Below are positions 1 through 10,924 of a stretch of 64,000 bases of DNA, one piece after another. Each line of letters opens with the position of its first letter. Positions within the stretch are counted from its first letter, which is position 1. The notes beneath the pieces are model-generated. The model ran no database searches and had not been told where the DNA came from. It saw only the letters and a program-made list of their open reading frames with translations. The stretch comes from Alectoria sarmentosa (Eukaryota > Ascomycota > Lecanoromycetes > Lecanorales > Parmeliaceae): the NCBI GenBank assembly GCA_009733775.1, contig WOGZ01000056.1:62001-126000 (forward strand), given 5' to 3'. A program made the translations under genes and the position numbers.

Positions 1-2799
1 AGTGTGCGTCATAGCTGTCCAGTTCCTCGATGGCTAGATTAGTGATTCTCACGTCAGTCTATCCTCTTCAAGCAAGAACTTTGATGTCTAAAACATGTCT
101 TTGGAGAGAAAGAGATCTCTTGGCTCTCGAAGCAGGCCTTACGACTCAAGTTGTGGTATTAGATTCGAAGGAACAACTTCGAATACACACCTCTCTTAGC
201 GATACCTACGTGCTCATTGGATGGAGGCAAGCCAAAAACTGGCTGTGACCTTCGACTTGTCCTGACCACTGGCTTTGCCTTATGGCTCTTCCAGCCAACT
301 CGCATTGCAGCCCGAAGGTCTTCGACGCGAGGCTCTTGACGCTTGTTCTGAGGAAAAGCAACCGGTCCAGCCTCCCCATTTGCGTACTCTTGCGCACACA
401 GCGCCGTCTGGCGTATCTTGTCTCTGATCGTTCGTGATCAGCAAGAAGATTCCCATACTGATAGCAGTATAAACGCTCTTACTTCATACTCTGTTCGTGC
501 TGCTCGACATGATAAACGGCATAGGCAAGCTTTTGCTCGCGAGAGAGGCCGTTGAGGGGCGGTACCCTGATAGCTTGAATTTCATATCCTTCCTTGAAGG
601 GAGAACCATACCTTGGGAAGGGTTGAAGAACAAGAGACTGCATCTCAGCGTGCGCTGAGTTGGAACTCGAGTCACCCATGGAAAGCTAGGAGAAGCCTGA
701 GGATATGTTGACGATCCAGAGTACGATGGCTCGGATGATCCTTTGTGGTGCAACAGATGTCAAAACCCGAGGCTAATCACTTGTCAAATTGATGTTTTCC
801 GAGCTTTACAAGTTCTCCTTAAGCTAAAGGGAGATTCAAAATTTGCCGTGGTAGATTGAATGAAAGACAAGCGCTTGCTATGGGACATGCCCGATGAGAA
901 AGCGGTATCAATGGAAAGGTATGACAGTAATTGAATTGCAGGAGGTGGACGCTACCAGCAGTAGAGTAGCTGCATCAGAGAATCTGATTGACGATCTTGG
1001 ACTGACCAACTAATAGATAGTAGGGGACGAGGGGCAATACGTTATTCGGCACTGAATCGCCGCAAGTAACAAAGTTCAACGATAAGCTAGCGAGACGCCT
1101 AGACTAAGCGCGCGTCTCTACAGACTTCTTGAGAAGTCGACAAGTCGCAATTCAAGAATCCAAGATTTCCGAGCTCTAAAGTACTCTCTCTGTAAAGAGT
1201 CATCAACCAGAGTATGTGCCTGCAAATATTGGCCACCACACCAGCCTTGGACGTCATTTTCTCCTCATGAAGATGCGGCTACACGCTAATTCCTGTAGTC
1301 ATAGCGAAAGACCAACAATCTCATTTGTAGTGTCTCATGACGCTCAGCCCTATCCTCAGAGTTAAACTTGCCCGTCATCCTCTCCTATTGTGCGGAGCGG
1401 AGCGGAGCTGATCACTTGTCATGAATGAGACCGAGGAGTGCCATCGGAGCTACCCAGTTTCAAATAGAGAAACCCTTTAGTATCACTCATTTCCACTCTA
1501 CATTTATATACAAAGACATTTCATTGAAGCAAAACTGTCGCCAGTTCAATTCAATTTATTCCTTCAAAATTGAGATGCCTTTATCCTCGTACATTACTTG
1601 CTGGCAAGCCTCATTCCTACTCTCGCTGCTCCCTGGCTGACACACAAACATGTTAAGAGGAGGGGATCGTTACTCTGCGCAACTTGAACATTTCATCCAA
1701 TATTTAGGCTGCGAATATAGGAATAGGATATCATTGTTCGCAGATAAACTCCGGTAGCGGGAGCGTACTTGTATGCACTACCTGGGTATGGCGAAATATT
1801 GCTTATTAAAAATTAAGCCTGGCTTGGATAAAGAGATACGCTTATGGTACATCTTTCCGGAGTGTTTCTTTCCTGATGAACACCGAAAATTGAGCCACAA
1901 TACATATTTCGGGTTCGTGAGGGTGGGTGGTCTCTTGTCGCATTATTCTTCTAGACATGCCCCATGAACTAAAACCAATCTCAAACAACGTTATGCCAAC
2001 TGTGATGTCCGCCATACACAAAGCCATACAACGTACTCCAAAAGATTTGCAGGGTTGTGCTAAATGCCTCATCTCAAACTAGACTTGGGTTTAGTAGTAA
2101 CAGCCGGATCAGCATACGACCGGCCTGGGCATAGTTGCCTTCGAGCTTCCGTATATACAATAACACAACACCTACTGCCATAGGTCTCAGCACTTACACA
2201 ATCAAAACCCAATTCAGTGAGTCCTCAAGTCCTAGAATGATACGGATTGTTGCGCCGGTATACGCTTCCGTAGTGGCGATTAATATCTCACAGCTAACAA
2301 CGGTCATTGCCAAGTTCCCCGTAGTTCTATACCGCCTCACTGCGCTCTATCCAGCTAGCACCACAGGGGCTCTAAGATCTGATGGATGGGACCAGTTCTA
2401 TGTGGGTAGCAAGGATGATTATTCTACGAAGCCTGCTGCAGGATCTATATAGCCCTACCAAGACGCTAAGCTACATATAGCTACTGCTGAAAGCTTCCAA
2501 GTCGCACTTGTCAACTCTCTACGTATTGGCGACCACGACGACTTCCAGAGGTTCCGACTCAACCCGAGCGCGCAAAATCATCCGTCCGCGCGTCCTTACC
2601 CAAAAGAGTATCGATCTTACCCGAAGGGGGATAGAGTGGGGGGAAGTGTAACATTCTCGTTGCCACTGGCAAATCTTCGGCTGTATGCGTGACAAATGCT
2701 TCGCAGCCTACTTACGCTCTTGATTCACATTACTTCACCTCCATCTTCCATCTTCCATCGACCATCGAGGAGACTCGTTCTCAAATCAACGCTCTCGCC
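1..2799. other. Gene-free stretch, no supported feature
   Basis: I see no credible gene here. Open frames are short and have no recognisable domain or splice structure. The longest (2135-2452, +) begins with TTG rather than ATG. A 66-codon frame on the minus strand (679-479) has plausible composition but no neighbours that splice to it. The last part (about 2500-2799) is the promoter and leader of the metalloprotease gene that starts at 2800. Confidence 0.5.
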
Positions 2800-3804
2800 A
2801 TGGCAGAGGAATCATTCAGCTCGGCGGGAACAATTAAAATTACCTTCAGTCACCATGGCACATCTCACACCTTGGACTTCCTCCCCGAATCTACCATCGC
2901 TGACCTTTCAACCCGCATTTCCGACGAATTATCTGTCCCTGCAACCAACCAAAAATTCATGATAACCCCTAAGCTTGGCATCCTCAAAGCCCCATTTGAG
3001 CATCCTCTCCTACTCAGTGCCCTCAAATCAAAGAAGATAATTCTTCTTGCGCCAACGCCCGCGGAGCTCGCCTCCCTTGCGCCTCCTCGCCCCAGCTCTC
3101 GGCCATCCAGTTCTACGTTGAAACCGGTGGCCCCCTATCGCCACCGTGATAGGCAGAAAGCCCAAGATGAGGCAACCTACACTTTCCAGACCATTCTCCC
3201 GCTCAACTACCTTCCAGGCCCCGCGCGCTCGCAAAAATTCCTAGAGCGTTTGCGCGACGATCCTGGTATCAAGGCCAGCATGCGCAAACACAAGTTCAGC
3301 GTTGGCGTCCTGACAGAGATGAATCCTGCCGAACATACAACGCACGAATCGCGCACGTTGGGTCTGAATCGAAACAGAGGCGAGGTCATAGAGTTGAGAT
3401 TGAGGACGGATGCGTATGATGGATATCGCGATTATAAGATCATTCGAGACACGCTCTGCCACGAATTGGCGCACAACGTCTTTGGCGATCACGACCGAGA
3501 TTTCTGGGACCTGTGCAAGTCTATCGAGAAAGAAGTCCGGGAGGCTGACTGGAAACATGGAGGGCAGGCAATCAGCAACGAAGTTTTCCATGATCCAGAG
3601 GAAAGAGAGGGGAGCGGGGGTCATGTGGATGGCGGAGGCTGGTCAGGAGGGGAATTCGTGCTGGGTGGGAGTGGTGGGAAACAGGAAGCGCCATCACAAA
3701 TACTGAAGAGGAGAGAGGCTATGGCCAAGGCGGCCGAAGAGAGGATGAGGAGACAGCGGGAGGCTGGGAGTGGTGGCAGTGGTGGCAGTGGCGCCTCAGC
3801 TTGA
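2800..3804 (+). CDS. Ubiquitin-like/WLM domain metalloprotease (Wss1-related)
   Basis: Single-exon gene, 334 aa. The frame stays open upstream to 2689 but with no ATG; I chose the ATG at 2800 because it sits in a strong eukaryotic context (CGCCATGG) and leads straight into a ubiquitin-like fold at about residues 11-85. After a Pro/Ser linker (about 95-110) comes a WLM (Wss1-like metalloprotease) domain with the zinc-protease motif HELAH at 221-225 and a third His ligand at 231, within HELAHNVFGDHD. The tail is rich in Gly/Ser and ends in GGSGGSG-type repeats with a short Arg/Lys/Glu helix. Family members act in the SUMO/ubiquitin and DNA-protein crosslink repair setting. The N-terminal ubiquitin-like plus WLM layout matches uncharacterised fungal UBL/WLM proteins better than Wss1 itself, which lacks the UBL. 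Function in this organism is inferred from the domains only. Confidence 0.9.
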   Translation: MAEESFSSAGTIKITFSHHGTSHTLDFLPESTIADLSTRISDELSVPATNQKFMITPKLGILKAPFEHPLLLSALKSKKIILLAPTPAELASLAPPRPSSRPSSSTLKPVAPYRHRDRQKAQDEATYTFQTILPLNYLPGPARSQKFLERLRDDPGIKASMRKHKFSVGVLTEMNPAEHTTHESRTLGLNRNRGEVIELRLRTDAYDGYRDYKIIRDTLCHELAHNVFGDHDRDFWDLCKSIEKEVREADWKHGGQAISNEVFHDPEEREGSGGHVDGGGWSGGEFVLGGSGGKQEAPSQILKRREAMAKAAEERMRRQREAGSGGSGGSGASA

Positions 3805-4111
3805 CATGGTAAGGTGTATGATTTACGTCCAAACAGCATAAAACAGCAAAAGCAGAATGGCATTCGAACTATGGGCCATCCGATTGAAAAGAGTAGAGAT
3901 CGATTCGACTTGTGTCCCATGTATAGAGGCAAAGGTCCTCCATCTGTGCCGCCTTTTAAATCTGTGATGCAGCATTGAATACAGTACACCGTCCGTGCTG
4001 AGTATATCGTAGCACATTCTCTACCGTAGAACTACCAGACATGGGCGCTCAAACCACAACCAGATCCAAAACCTCACCCTCACAGTGATTCCTCGACACT
4101 CCAACCCTCAA
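3805..4111. other. Intergenic spacer
   Basis: Tail-to-tail spacer between the metalloprotease gene (+) and the broken atg37 copy (-). Nothing else seen. Confidence 0.5.
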
Positions 4112-4866
4112 TTACGCCCATCGAGTTGGGGATCGCAATATGCCCGTGATTCCCGATTTCCGTGTACGGTGGCGAAGATATTGCAGCAACAAGGCCAGCC
4201 CCTGTTCAACCCTCCGATCCCCTTTTCTCCTGGTCCAAGCAACCAGCAAACCTAGTAGAGCCAGGTCCACGACAAGATGCCGTACAGTGACCCACACAAG
4301 CCAAGTCATCCATGCCCAAGGTCCGTTTCGCCTCCTCCCGTCGCCTGTCCTTTTCGCTTCGATCTGTTCTCTCAGCGCCGCAATTTCCGTGGTCATCTCC
4401 ACAAGCGCAAGTTCGATCCTCTTTCTTTATTTTTCAATTCCGGACGTCCAGGTCCCTGGATTGCCCTGCCACCGCCATGACAGCTTCTTTATCGTCGAAT
4501 GGACCCCCTCTTGTCTCCTCAAACTCTTCGCCTTCATCCTCCTCTTCGTCCCCATCACTGACAGGTCTCAACATCCTCAGTCCTCCACCACCATCATCCT
4601 CATCTGCACTCCCGATCCCAGAGGGTCCACCGATACTAGCATAACTTCGGGCATCTGCTGCCGCTAAGTTCTGGCCAGTTGTCCTAGTGATAAGGATGAT
4701 GACGAGGCGGAATTCGACTTCATCTAATCCCACACGAACTCCAGTTCGGAAACAAGCTCTCGGGCTTCGGTGGTCATAGTAGCATATTTATGCATACTCG
4801 CGATGAGACAGGCGAAGTAACGGCATTTGGCTTCTGTGCGGCTTAGAGAGTGATGGGCGGACGAAA
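4112..4866 (-). pseudogene. ATG37: Degenerate atg37-like gene (acyl-CoA-binding autophagy receptor)
   Basis: Minus-strand remnant of an Atg37/ACBD5-type protein, which in fungi is a peroxisomal acyl-CoA-binding tail-anchored protein used in pexophagy. Reading downstream from 4866 gives the end of the acyl-CoA-binding domain (SLSRTEAK then RYF.CLIASMHKYA) and the helix TTEARELVSELEFVWD. The next codon, where I expect Gln, is TAG at 4726-4724, followed by MKSNSASSSS in the same frame. The frame then changes: the acidic linker (ASIGGPSG, LRMLRPVSDGDEEE) is read in another frame, and RKRIELALVEMTTEIAALRE plus the C-terminal membrane helix (about 4318-4250) in a third, with a TAA just before RKRIEL. 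An intron cannot explain the in-frame TAG inside a conserved helix. I could not trace the N-terminal part of the domain upstream of 4866 with confidence. Sequencing error is a less likely alternative, given at least three lesions. Confidence 0.75.
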
Positions 4867-7707
4867 CATATCAAGAGCTCGATTTGTCGACAGGTCTTTG
4901 CATACAGGGTTGACATGTTAGAGCTCAGCACACTGTAATCCCATGTGACGCCGGTGCCAAAACCACTGGAAGCATACCTTGTAGCAACCTCCTCTTCTTA
5001 CTGCAATCGGCTCTGATAGGTTGAGGATTGTGACAAAGCTTCGTGATGTCAGGTTTTTAAAGCGAGTATTGATGCATTTTGATGATTTTGCAATCTGAGA
5101 GGTTGAGGCGAGATTGAAGTGTGGAGTACGGGTCCTCGATCTATCAATCGCGACCGGCCGAGACTAAGATAAGGTACTTTACCTTTTTAACCTCAGCCGG
5201 CGCTAGTGTACAGTACCGGAGAGTCGTTAAGCCGATGCAGCCACAAGCCCCTGATTAGTAAGGGATTCACATAATACTTTACATACAATATATCCAGAAA
5301 AAGTCACACTAAAGAAGGGCCGAGCCGCCAAAAATCAATGAGACCAGTATTCGGCGTTGGAAGAACTTATGGCCGTGATCATAAACAATGTATTTACGAA
5401 GAACCCTTTTTCGCCTTATGCGGTTTCAAATCCCAAATTCATCTCCGAGGCTTCACATACGAGTCCTACTGGGTAGGCTCCGGTTTCATCGTCCGCCTTG
5501 CTGAATTCGATCAGACTAAACGGTTTTCTAGAATCTGTTTAAGAAGACATTCTGACATCGGCCGCTTTGTTATCTGCCGTTGGTCGGCAGAAAGTATACG
5601 TTACAGACCTGGTGCCATGGGGCTTGGCACCCGATACCTTCCACTGGATCAGGCAGCGCCTACATTGTGAAGGCGGCATAAACTCCATCTCGCAATCCGT
5701 CTGCTCATCAGGCGCTCACCGAATTTCCCTTTCGGCGCGACTCGCGGCTTACAGTACAGCTTGGTGGGCGGCACCACATCAATCACCTGGAAGATTTCAA
5801 TGACTTGCCTACCAATACTAATCCTTTTGGGCAATCTCTGCTTCTACCGGCCCACCTCCGCTTGCTGTTTCTTCTCATACTGCTATTATACTACGCACAG
5901 GGGCTGCCAAGCATTCCTTTGCTCATTGCTAGAACTCCGCCTGTCCGTCCTGGGTCTTCTGTTTCGACCCAAGACGCCCAATGGTCTGACTAGTCCGTCC
6001 AGACGCTCAATCCAGTCCAAAATGAAGCTATTCGCACAATCCATGGTCCGTCCAAATATAAGACCGTCCATGTACAGTCCGTCCAAACGTCAGACGGTCC
6101 AGAGGACCAGTCCGACTGATAGTCCGGGATTCGGGGGCGGGCCATTGGGTGCCTTGCCTAGACCACTCCATACAGGTTCGCCATCACATCGCGCTTCTAC
6201 GTTCTTTCCCAAGCTCCTGGACTATCCTGGGCCTCGATTTGCACTCACCGGCATAATAGCAATATCAGTCAACGGCGCGTTGCGAACGTTTTCTGATGTG
6301 GGCTCTTTTCAAACCGTCCTCCAAACTCTTATCGTTCGCCTCGCTTGGCCTCCTCTCTCTTCCCACTGGATGGGTTTCGTCAAGAATGTGTGCGTTGTGC
6401 TCGCGTACGCAATTGCTCCGCTTCCGACTGTCAGAAGGGAGGAGCTGCTGGATTGGAAGCCAAATACGGGTATCGCATGTTGGAATATCGCGTGGAAAAG
6501 GGTCGCAAAGATTATGAGCGGCATTAGCGTGATAATGTTTGAAGGCATTCCTAGTGTTTGAACGATTGTGCTATTTTAGAGAAAGACCTAAGAGGAGGAT
6601 TGAGCATGTCTCTAAACTCCGTCCAGAGACATTTCCTGCCTGAACTCGCGGGATTCAGCCCGATTTCGAATGACGGGCTTCAAAACAGGCTGTGGGGCCT
6701 TGTATGGAGAAGATGAAGGTTGATTGCTGACATTGGAAAGGTGTAGATTTATATGATACCATCTTGGCCCAAAATAAGACAACGATAAGACCAAGAGAAT
6801 TGGGAAACAAGGGCACGATTCTCTTGCCTCCCAAAGGACCGCTTCAGATAGCCCTTGGCTCTTGCCTGACCTTCCCAAATGCTAAGGGCATCGATTCTGT
6901 TTTGGACTCTTTGGCCATAGTGTGGAGAGGGCGGTCTCCTGTTGCTTCATGCCCTGCCATAGCGAATCCTCAAGGACAAAGAAGGATTCAGGGCATCGAT
7001 ACAATCGCTCGATGCCAGCCCAGTGAATGAATTGAGGAGGGCTCGCCCTGGACGAAATAAATTGCACCGAGGCCCCGCGGAAATCGCAAAATGTATTATC
7101 TGCCGAAATTTACAATTCACCAACGAAAGCCTTTTACCACAAATCTTTCAGTCTTTGAAATGTATTAATCAACTTAGTTTTATACATTTCTAAGCAAAAG
7201 TATTATGTTGAGATTTTGAAGACTTATCCGACTTCGAAAATCCGCCTGAGTGCAATTTATTTCGTCCAGAAGGGAAGAGGGTAAGGCCATGTTCAAGTAA
7301 GAACAGGTGTTTGTTAGATATTGCGTCGTAAATTTTGACTTTGAGGAAAAGGGATGTGGCTCTGAAAATACTATCGTCATTGGTAGTACCTAGTCATCCT
7401 GTCATGTTAAAGTGTCGGCGTCGCACAGCGGATGCAAAGATTGCATGAACGACAGTGAAAAATGAGGCGGAGCAGAGGGGAGAATATGCAAGTGGTGGGC
7501 TGAAGGGCCGTTGAGCACCAGTGCCAACCTTCCAACCTTGCAACTTCGACGCTTTACCGAGGAGTATGGAAGCTAAGACAAATGAGGAAAGTGTACAAGT
7601 ATGCGAGCTAGGTAGCCGTGCCGTGACTTGGCAGTTGTTATGAACTCGTACGTGTTACCGTGTCACAGTATTAGCGTGAAAAATGATCAATGTAAAGAAA
7701 GTAGCAA
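4867..7707. other. Gene-poor stretch with repeat debris
   Basis: No gene supported. Immediately downstream (4867-5030) there may be faint traces of the N-terminal part of the atg37 remnant. A 266-codon open frame (5761-6561, +) crosses the GTCCGTCC repeat cluster. Apart from a YPGPR-like string there is nothing recognisable in it, so I treat it as chance coding. 7080-7700 is moderately A+T-rich with no long frame. Confidence 0.45.
5941..6128. repeat. GTCCGTCC repeat cluster, probable DNA-transposon debris
   Basis: Four exact copies of GTCCGTCC lie at 5943-5950, 5993-6000, 6046-6053 and 6077-6084, mixed with variants such as ACCGTCCA, CAGACGGTCCA and AGTCCGGG. Irregularly spaced short repeats of this kind resemble the subterminal repeats of eroded DNA transposons. 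A related cluster in the opposite orientation lies at 31525-31620. No terminal inverted repeat or target duplication could be defined. Confidence 0.5.
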
Positions 7708-8510
7708 TAAATGAAGGGTGGTGATAGGTATACACCACTTTTTGATAGATGTACACCACTTTTTGATACATGTACACCCCCATCTATTTTGTATGCCTCT
7801 ACCGACGCATGGCCCTTTTTGGAATTCTTGAAAAAAGTGGAATATGTAGTCAAATAGGCCTTCGCAACGATTAGGAGCTGGATTATTTGATTACCTGACT
7901 ATCTGGTTATTTGGCTGCAAGACCGCAAGGCCGCAAGGCTGCAGTGACTACACCGCTGCAATGGTTATTTGACTACCTGGCTTTCTGACTACCTGGCTGC
8001 AATGGCTACCTGACTGTAGTGGCTACCTAACTATCTAACTACCTGACTACCTGACTATCTGACTACCTGACTACCTGACTACCTGACTACCTGACTACCT
8101 GACTACCTGGTTACCCGGCTACTTGGCTACCTGACTACTTGACTACCTGACTACCTGACTACACGGTTGCAATGACTATATGGCTGCCTGACTGCACGGC
8201 TGCAATGATTATCTGATCGCAGTGACAATGCGATAACGATAGCGACAGCGAGTAATAAACCGAGGTAGATTGGTTTGTTGAAATAGGCTGCGCGGCGGAA
8301 TGGAAAGCACACCGATGGGTTCACCCAGATTAATAGGTAATCGCTGCAAATGTGGGTTGCGCCGAGGGTCTACTCTCGGGATTTTGGCGTTCGTAGTTTT
8401 ACTCGCCTGATTAACCTATATCTACCTAGCCGAGGGGGGGGTGTACATGTATCAAAAAGTGGTGTACATCTATCAAAAAGTGGTGTATACCTATCACCAC
8501 CCTAAATGAA
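7708..8510. mobile_element. 787-bp non-autonomous DNA transposon (MITE-like) with 8-bp target-site duplication
   Basis: The element spans 7716-8502. It begins GGGTGGTGATAGG and ends CCTATCACCACCC; the inverted repeats match for about 66-68 bp (7716-7783 against 8502-8436), differing mainly by a two-base length change in a T run. Each inverted repeat contains two copies of a unit of about 25 bp around CCACTTTTTGATA. The flanks are a perfect 8-bp direct repeat, TAAATGAA, at 7708-7715 and 8503-8510. An 8-bp duplication is typical of hAT and P superfamilies. There is no transposase: the interior is mostly an 8-bp-unit minisatellite. The near-identical ends and intact duplication suggest recent insertion, mobilised in trans by an element elsewhere in the genome. 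Confidence 0.85.
7870..8200. repeat. Minisatellite, 8-bp unit GACTACCT, inside the transposon
   Basis: The interior of the 7716-8502 element is a degenerate tandem array. The cleanest part (about 8036-8106 and 8128-8162) repeats GACTACCT with single-base variants (GACTATCT, GGTTACCC, GACTACTT). The edges are more diverged, with TGGTTATTTGG and GGCTGCAATGG modules. The array stays inside the inverted repeats and so belongs to the element. Confidence 0.8.
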
Positions 8511-8924
8511 TGGTCCATTCGTGAATAATCTACCGAGGCTCGGAAAGTCATGAGAAGATTGGAGGAGTATTGGTAGGTAGCCATCAGCCAATACATGGAT
8601 GATAGAAGAAGCACCCAAACGAACCAACAAGCAAGAGTTAATATGAATGAACCAATCATGAAAAGTACGCGTACGCATACAGTATGCAGACAAAAGTGGC
8701 TGGGTTGACTGGAGTGAAACATTTCCCTCCCCTCGTCCAAGAAGATCGTTATCTCTCCTAGCGTCTTGGCGTCATCATGATGGAAGAAACGAGAAACGAG
8801 AAACGAGAAAGAGGAGATGGTTTGACGAAGAATGACAATACTTGAGAAATGTTTTTGCTGTAGAGCACGAGGGTAGAGATATTAGGTAGTAGGTCATGAT
8901 TGTGATAGTAGTAGTCGTAATACG

Positions 8925-8960
<36 letters not shown>

Positions 8961-9634
8961 CCTCGTAGTATATACATATAGTACTATACCGTAATATAAT
9001 AAGATGGACATGGATTACGTATTTACACTTTACACTTTCCAGATGCCGAAAAGCCGTAGTACTGTATGATAGGACCACTGAGCACTGGGCAATACCTAAC
9101 AATAATAATGAATTAATCATACGGTAATCGATGGTCGGTGGTCGACGGTTTAAAATGACTAGGGCGCGACCTCACCCTCCAACTTCTTTGATTTCGTTTA
9201 TTCTATGAAAATGCCAAGCGGGTCGGCGCTCTTCTCTTCCAAGAAGGAGGTCGTGTGCACCCTTTGCTTATCTTCTTTCCTCGACCTCCTCCAAGCCTCC
9301 TAAACAATAGAACGATAGAACGACAAAAAGATAGATAATATCAATGTCGTCCTTTTTCTTCTTCTTCTTCCTCCTTCTCCCTTCATATATCCCTCTGCCT
9401 CTCTTCTCTTTCCTAACGCAAGCAACATCATTTCGACGTCAGCATCAGCGTCAACATTGCGAATGCATACCCCAATCCCCTATACTAGCACATCACCCGT
9501 CGGTCTAGCACTAAATTGCCGCCCTGCAAACACCATTGGAACTCTACACAACACCCTCCCTTCGGGGATAAGTGAGGCGCAATTGCTCTTTGTACATATT
9601 TCCCATGTTTTTCAACCTCACATAACACGCCATC
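8511..9634. other. Intergenic, promoter side of the LicD-type gene
   Basis: No gene. It contains the TAG microsatellite (8925-8960) and, from about 9340 to 9410, a pyrimidine-rich run (CTTCTTCTTCTTCCTCC type) that fits a fungal 5' leader or promoter element for the gene starting at 9635. Confidence 0.5.
8925..8960. repeat. (GTA)12 microsatellite
   Basis: Twelve uninterrupted GTA triplets in non-coding DNA. Confidence 0.9.
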
Positions 9635-10924
9635 ATGAGGTTACGCCCAGTACTTCTTACCCTCGCCCTTGCCTCGGACCTTCTCGTCGATGCCTTCCTC
9701 ATAAACCCACCATCTCGCCAATCCAATTCCGCATTACTTCCCAGAAGGAGGAAAAAGAAGCCCCCAAAGGCGTCGGCCGATGGATGGGCCAAATACTTCC
9801 ATGAACCCGGTGGCACCTCCCTCTCAAACCACTATGATAGCAGATACGAGCATGGCATTCTGAGCTATGAAGAGAAGCAAGATTCTCAGGTGCACATGAT
9901 GAGGGCATACCTGGACTTTTTCAAGAAGAACAACATAGAGACGTGGTTGGCACATGGCACCTTGTTGGGTTGGTGGTGGAACGGAAAGGTAGGAACTCCT
10001 CGGCTCCACATCCGACATGTGCCAAGACTCATGTCTCGCATAGATGCTTCCATGGGATTGGGACATTGACACCCAAGTCTCCGGGCCTACACTTATGTTT
10101 CTTGGCAAACATTTCAACGGGTCCATATACGAATACAGTTCTGCAGACTCAGATCCTGATCTGCAACCTTTAACCGAGCGGCAGTACCTGCTCGACGTCA
10201 ACCCTGCTATGATAGAGCGAGATCGTGGTAACGGAGACAATGTCATTGATGCGCGTTGGATTGATATCCGGAATGGTCTCTACATCGATGTGACTGGCCT
10301 ATCAGAGACGGAACCACTGGACCAGCCAGGTGTGTGGAGTTGCAAGAACTACCATCACTACAGGACAACGGACCTGTATCCCATGAGGGAGACTATGTAC
10401 GAGGGTGTTGTTGCAAAGGTGCCGTATGCCTACGACCGGATTCTCGCAGAAGAGTACCAAGAGAAGGCATTGGTCGTGACCGAGTATGAAGGGTATGCTT
10501 GAATGGCCTGCAACCCGAGGAACACCACTAACGCGCGTGCAGCCATAAATGGCACCCTGATATCAAAGAATGGATCAAGAAGACACCCGACGAGATCAAG
10601 CAAGAACGCTTGAGCAGGCAACAAGCTCGACGCAAGAAGCAGGAGGAAAAGGCGCAGAGGAAGAAAGCGAAAGAGGAAAAAGAGAAAGCAGAACAGGAGG
10701 CTAAGGAGAAGGGTGAGGCCGTTCCAGATGAGGGAATGAAGGACGAAAAAGAGGAGGTTCATTCTGTTGACCATGGCATCAAAGAGCCTGAGAAAGAGCC
10801 CATCAAGATGAAGCGTAACGCAGAGCCTGATCCTGACCCCCAACCGGATCCTGAGCCAGAATTGATGAAGGAGTCTTCGGGTCTGGCACACCTCCGTCAT
10901 CGACAAATGGTTCACATCGTATAA
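9635..10924 (+). CDS. LicD/Mnn4-type mannosylphosphate transfer protein
   Basis: Three exons: 9635-9988, 10044-10492, 10543-10924, giving 394 aa; both introns have clean GT..AG ends and restore the LicD frame. Residues 1 to about 22 form a hydrophobic signal or signal-anchor segment, so the protein should sit in the secretory pathway. The LicD core contains AHGTLLGWWWNGK (106-118) followed across intron 1 by MLPWDWDID (119-127), the acidic DxD-like motif of this nucleotidyltransferase-like fold. The last 80 residues are highly charged, with Lys/Glu-rich runs (KKQEEKAQRKKAKEEKEKAE), recalling the KKKKEEEE tail of yeast Mnn4. Mnn4 promotes addition of mannosylphosphate to N-glycans in the Golgi. 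Role here is inferred from family. It stands alone in a gene-poor area with a pyrimidine-rich leader. Confidence 0.9.

Noticed and set aside
2689..2799. N-terminal extension of the WLM protease to 2689
   Set aside because: The extended frame begins with GTG; the first ATG in frame is at 2800 and has an excellent context.
5761..6561. 266-codon open frame (+) with a YPGPR string like the N-terminus of some P450s
   Set aside because: It runs through the GTCCGTCC repeat cluster, lacks any other P450 motif, has no plausible promoter or splice context, and overlaps several equally long frames.
7870..8200. CRISPR-like appearance of the regular array
   Set aside because: The units are 8 bp with no unique spacers, the organism is a fungus, and the array lies inside a transposon.
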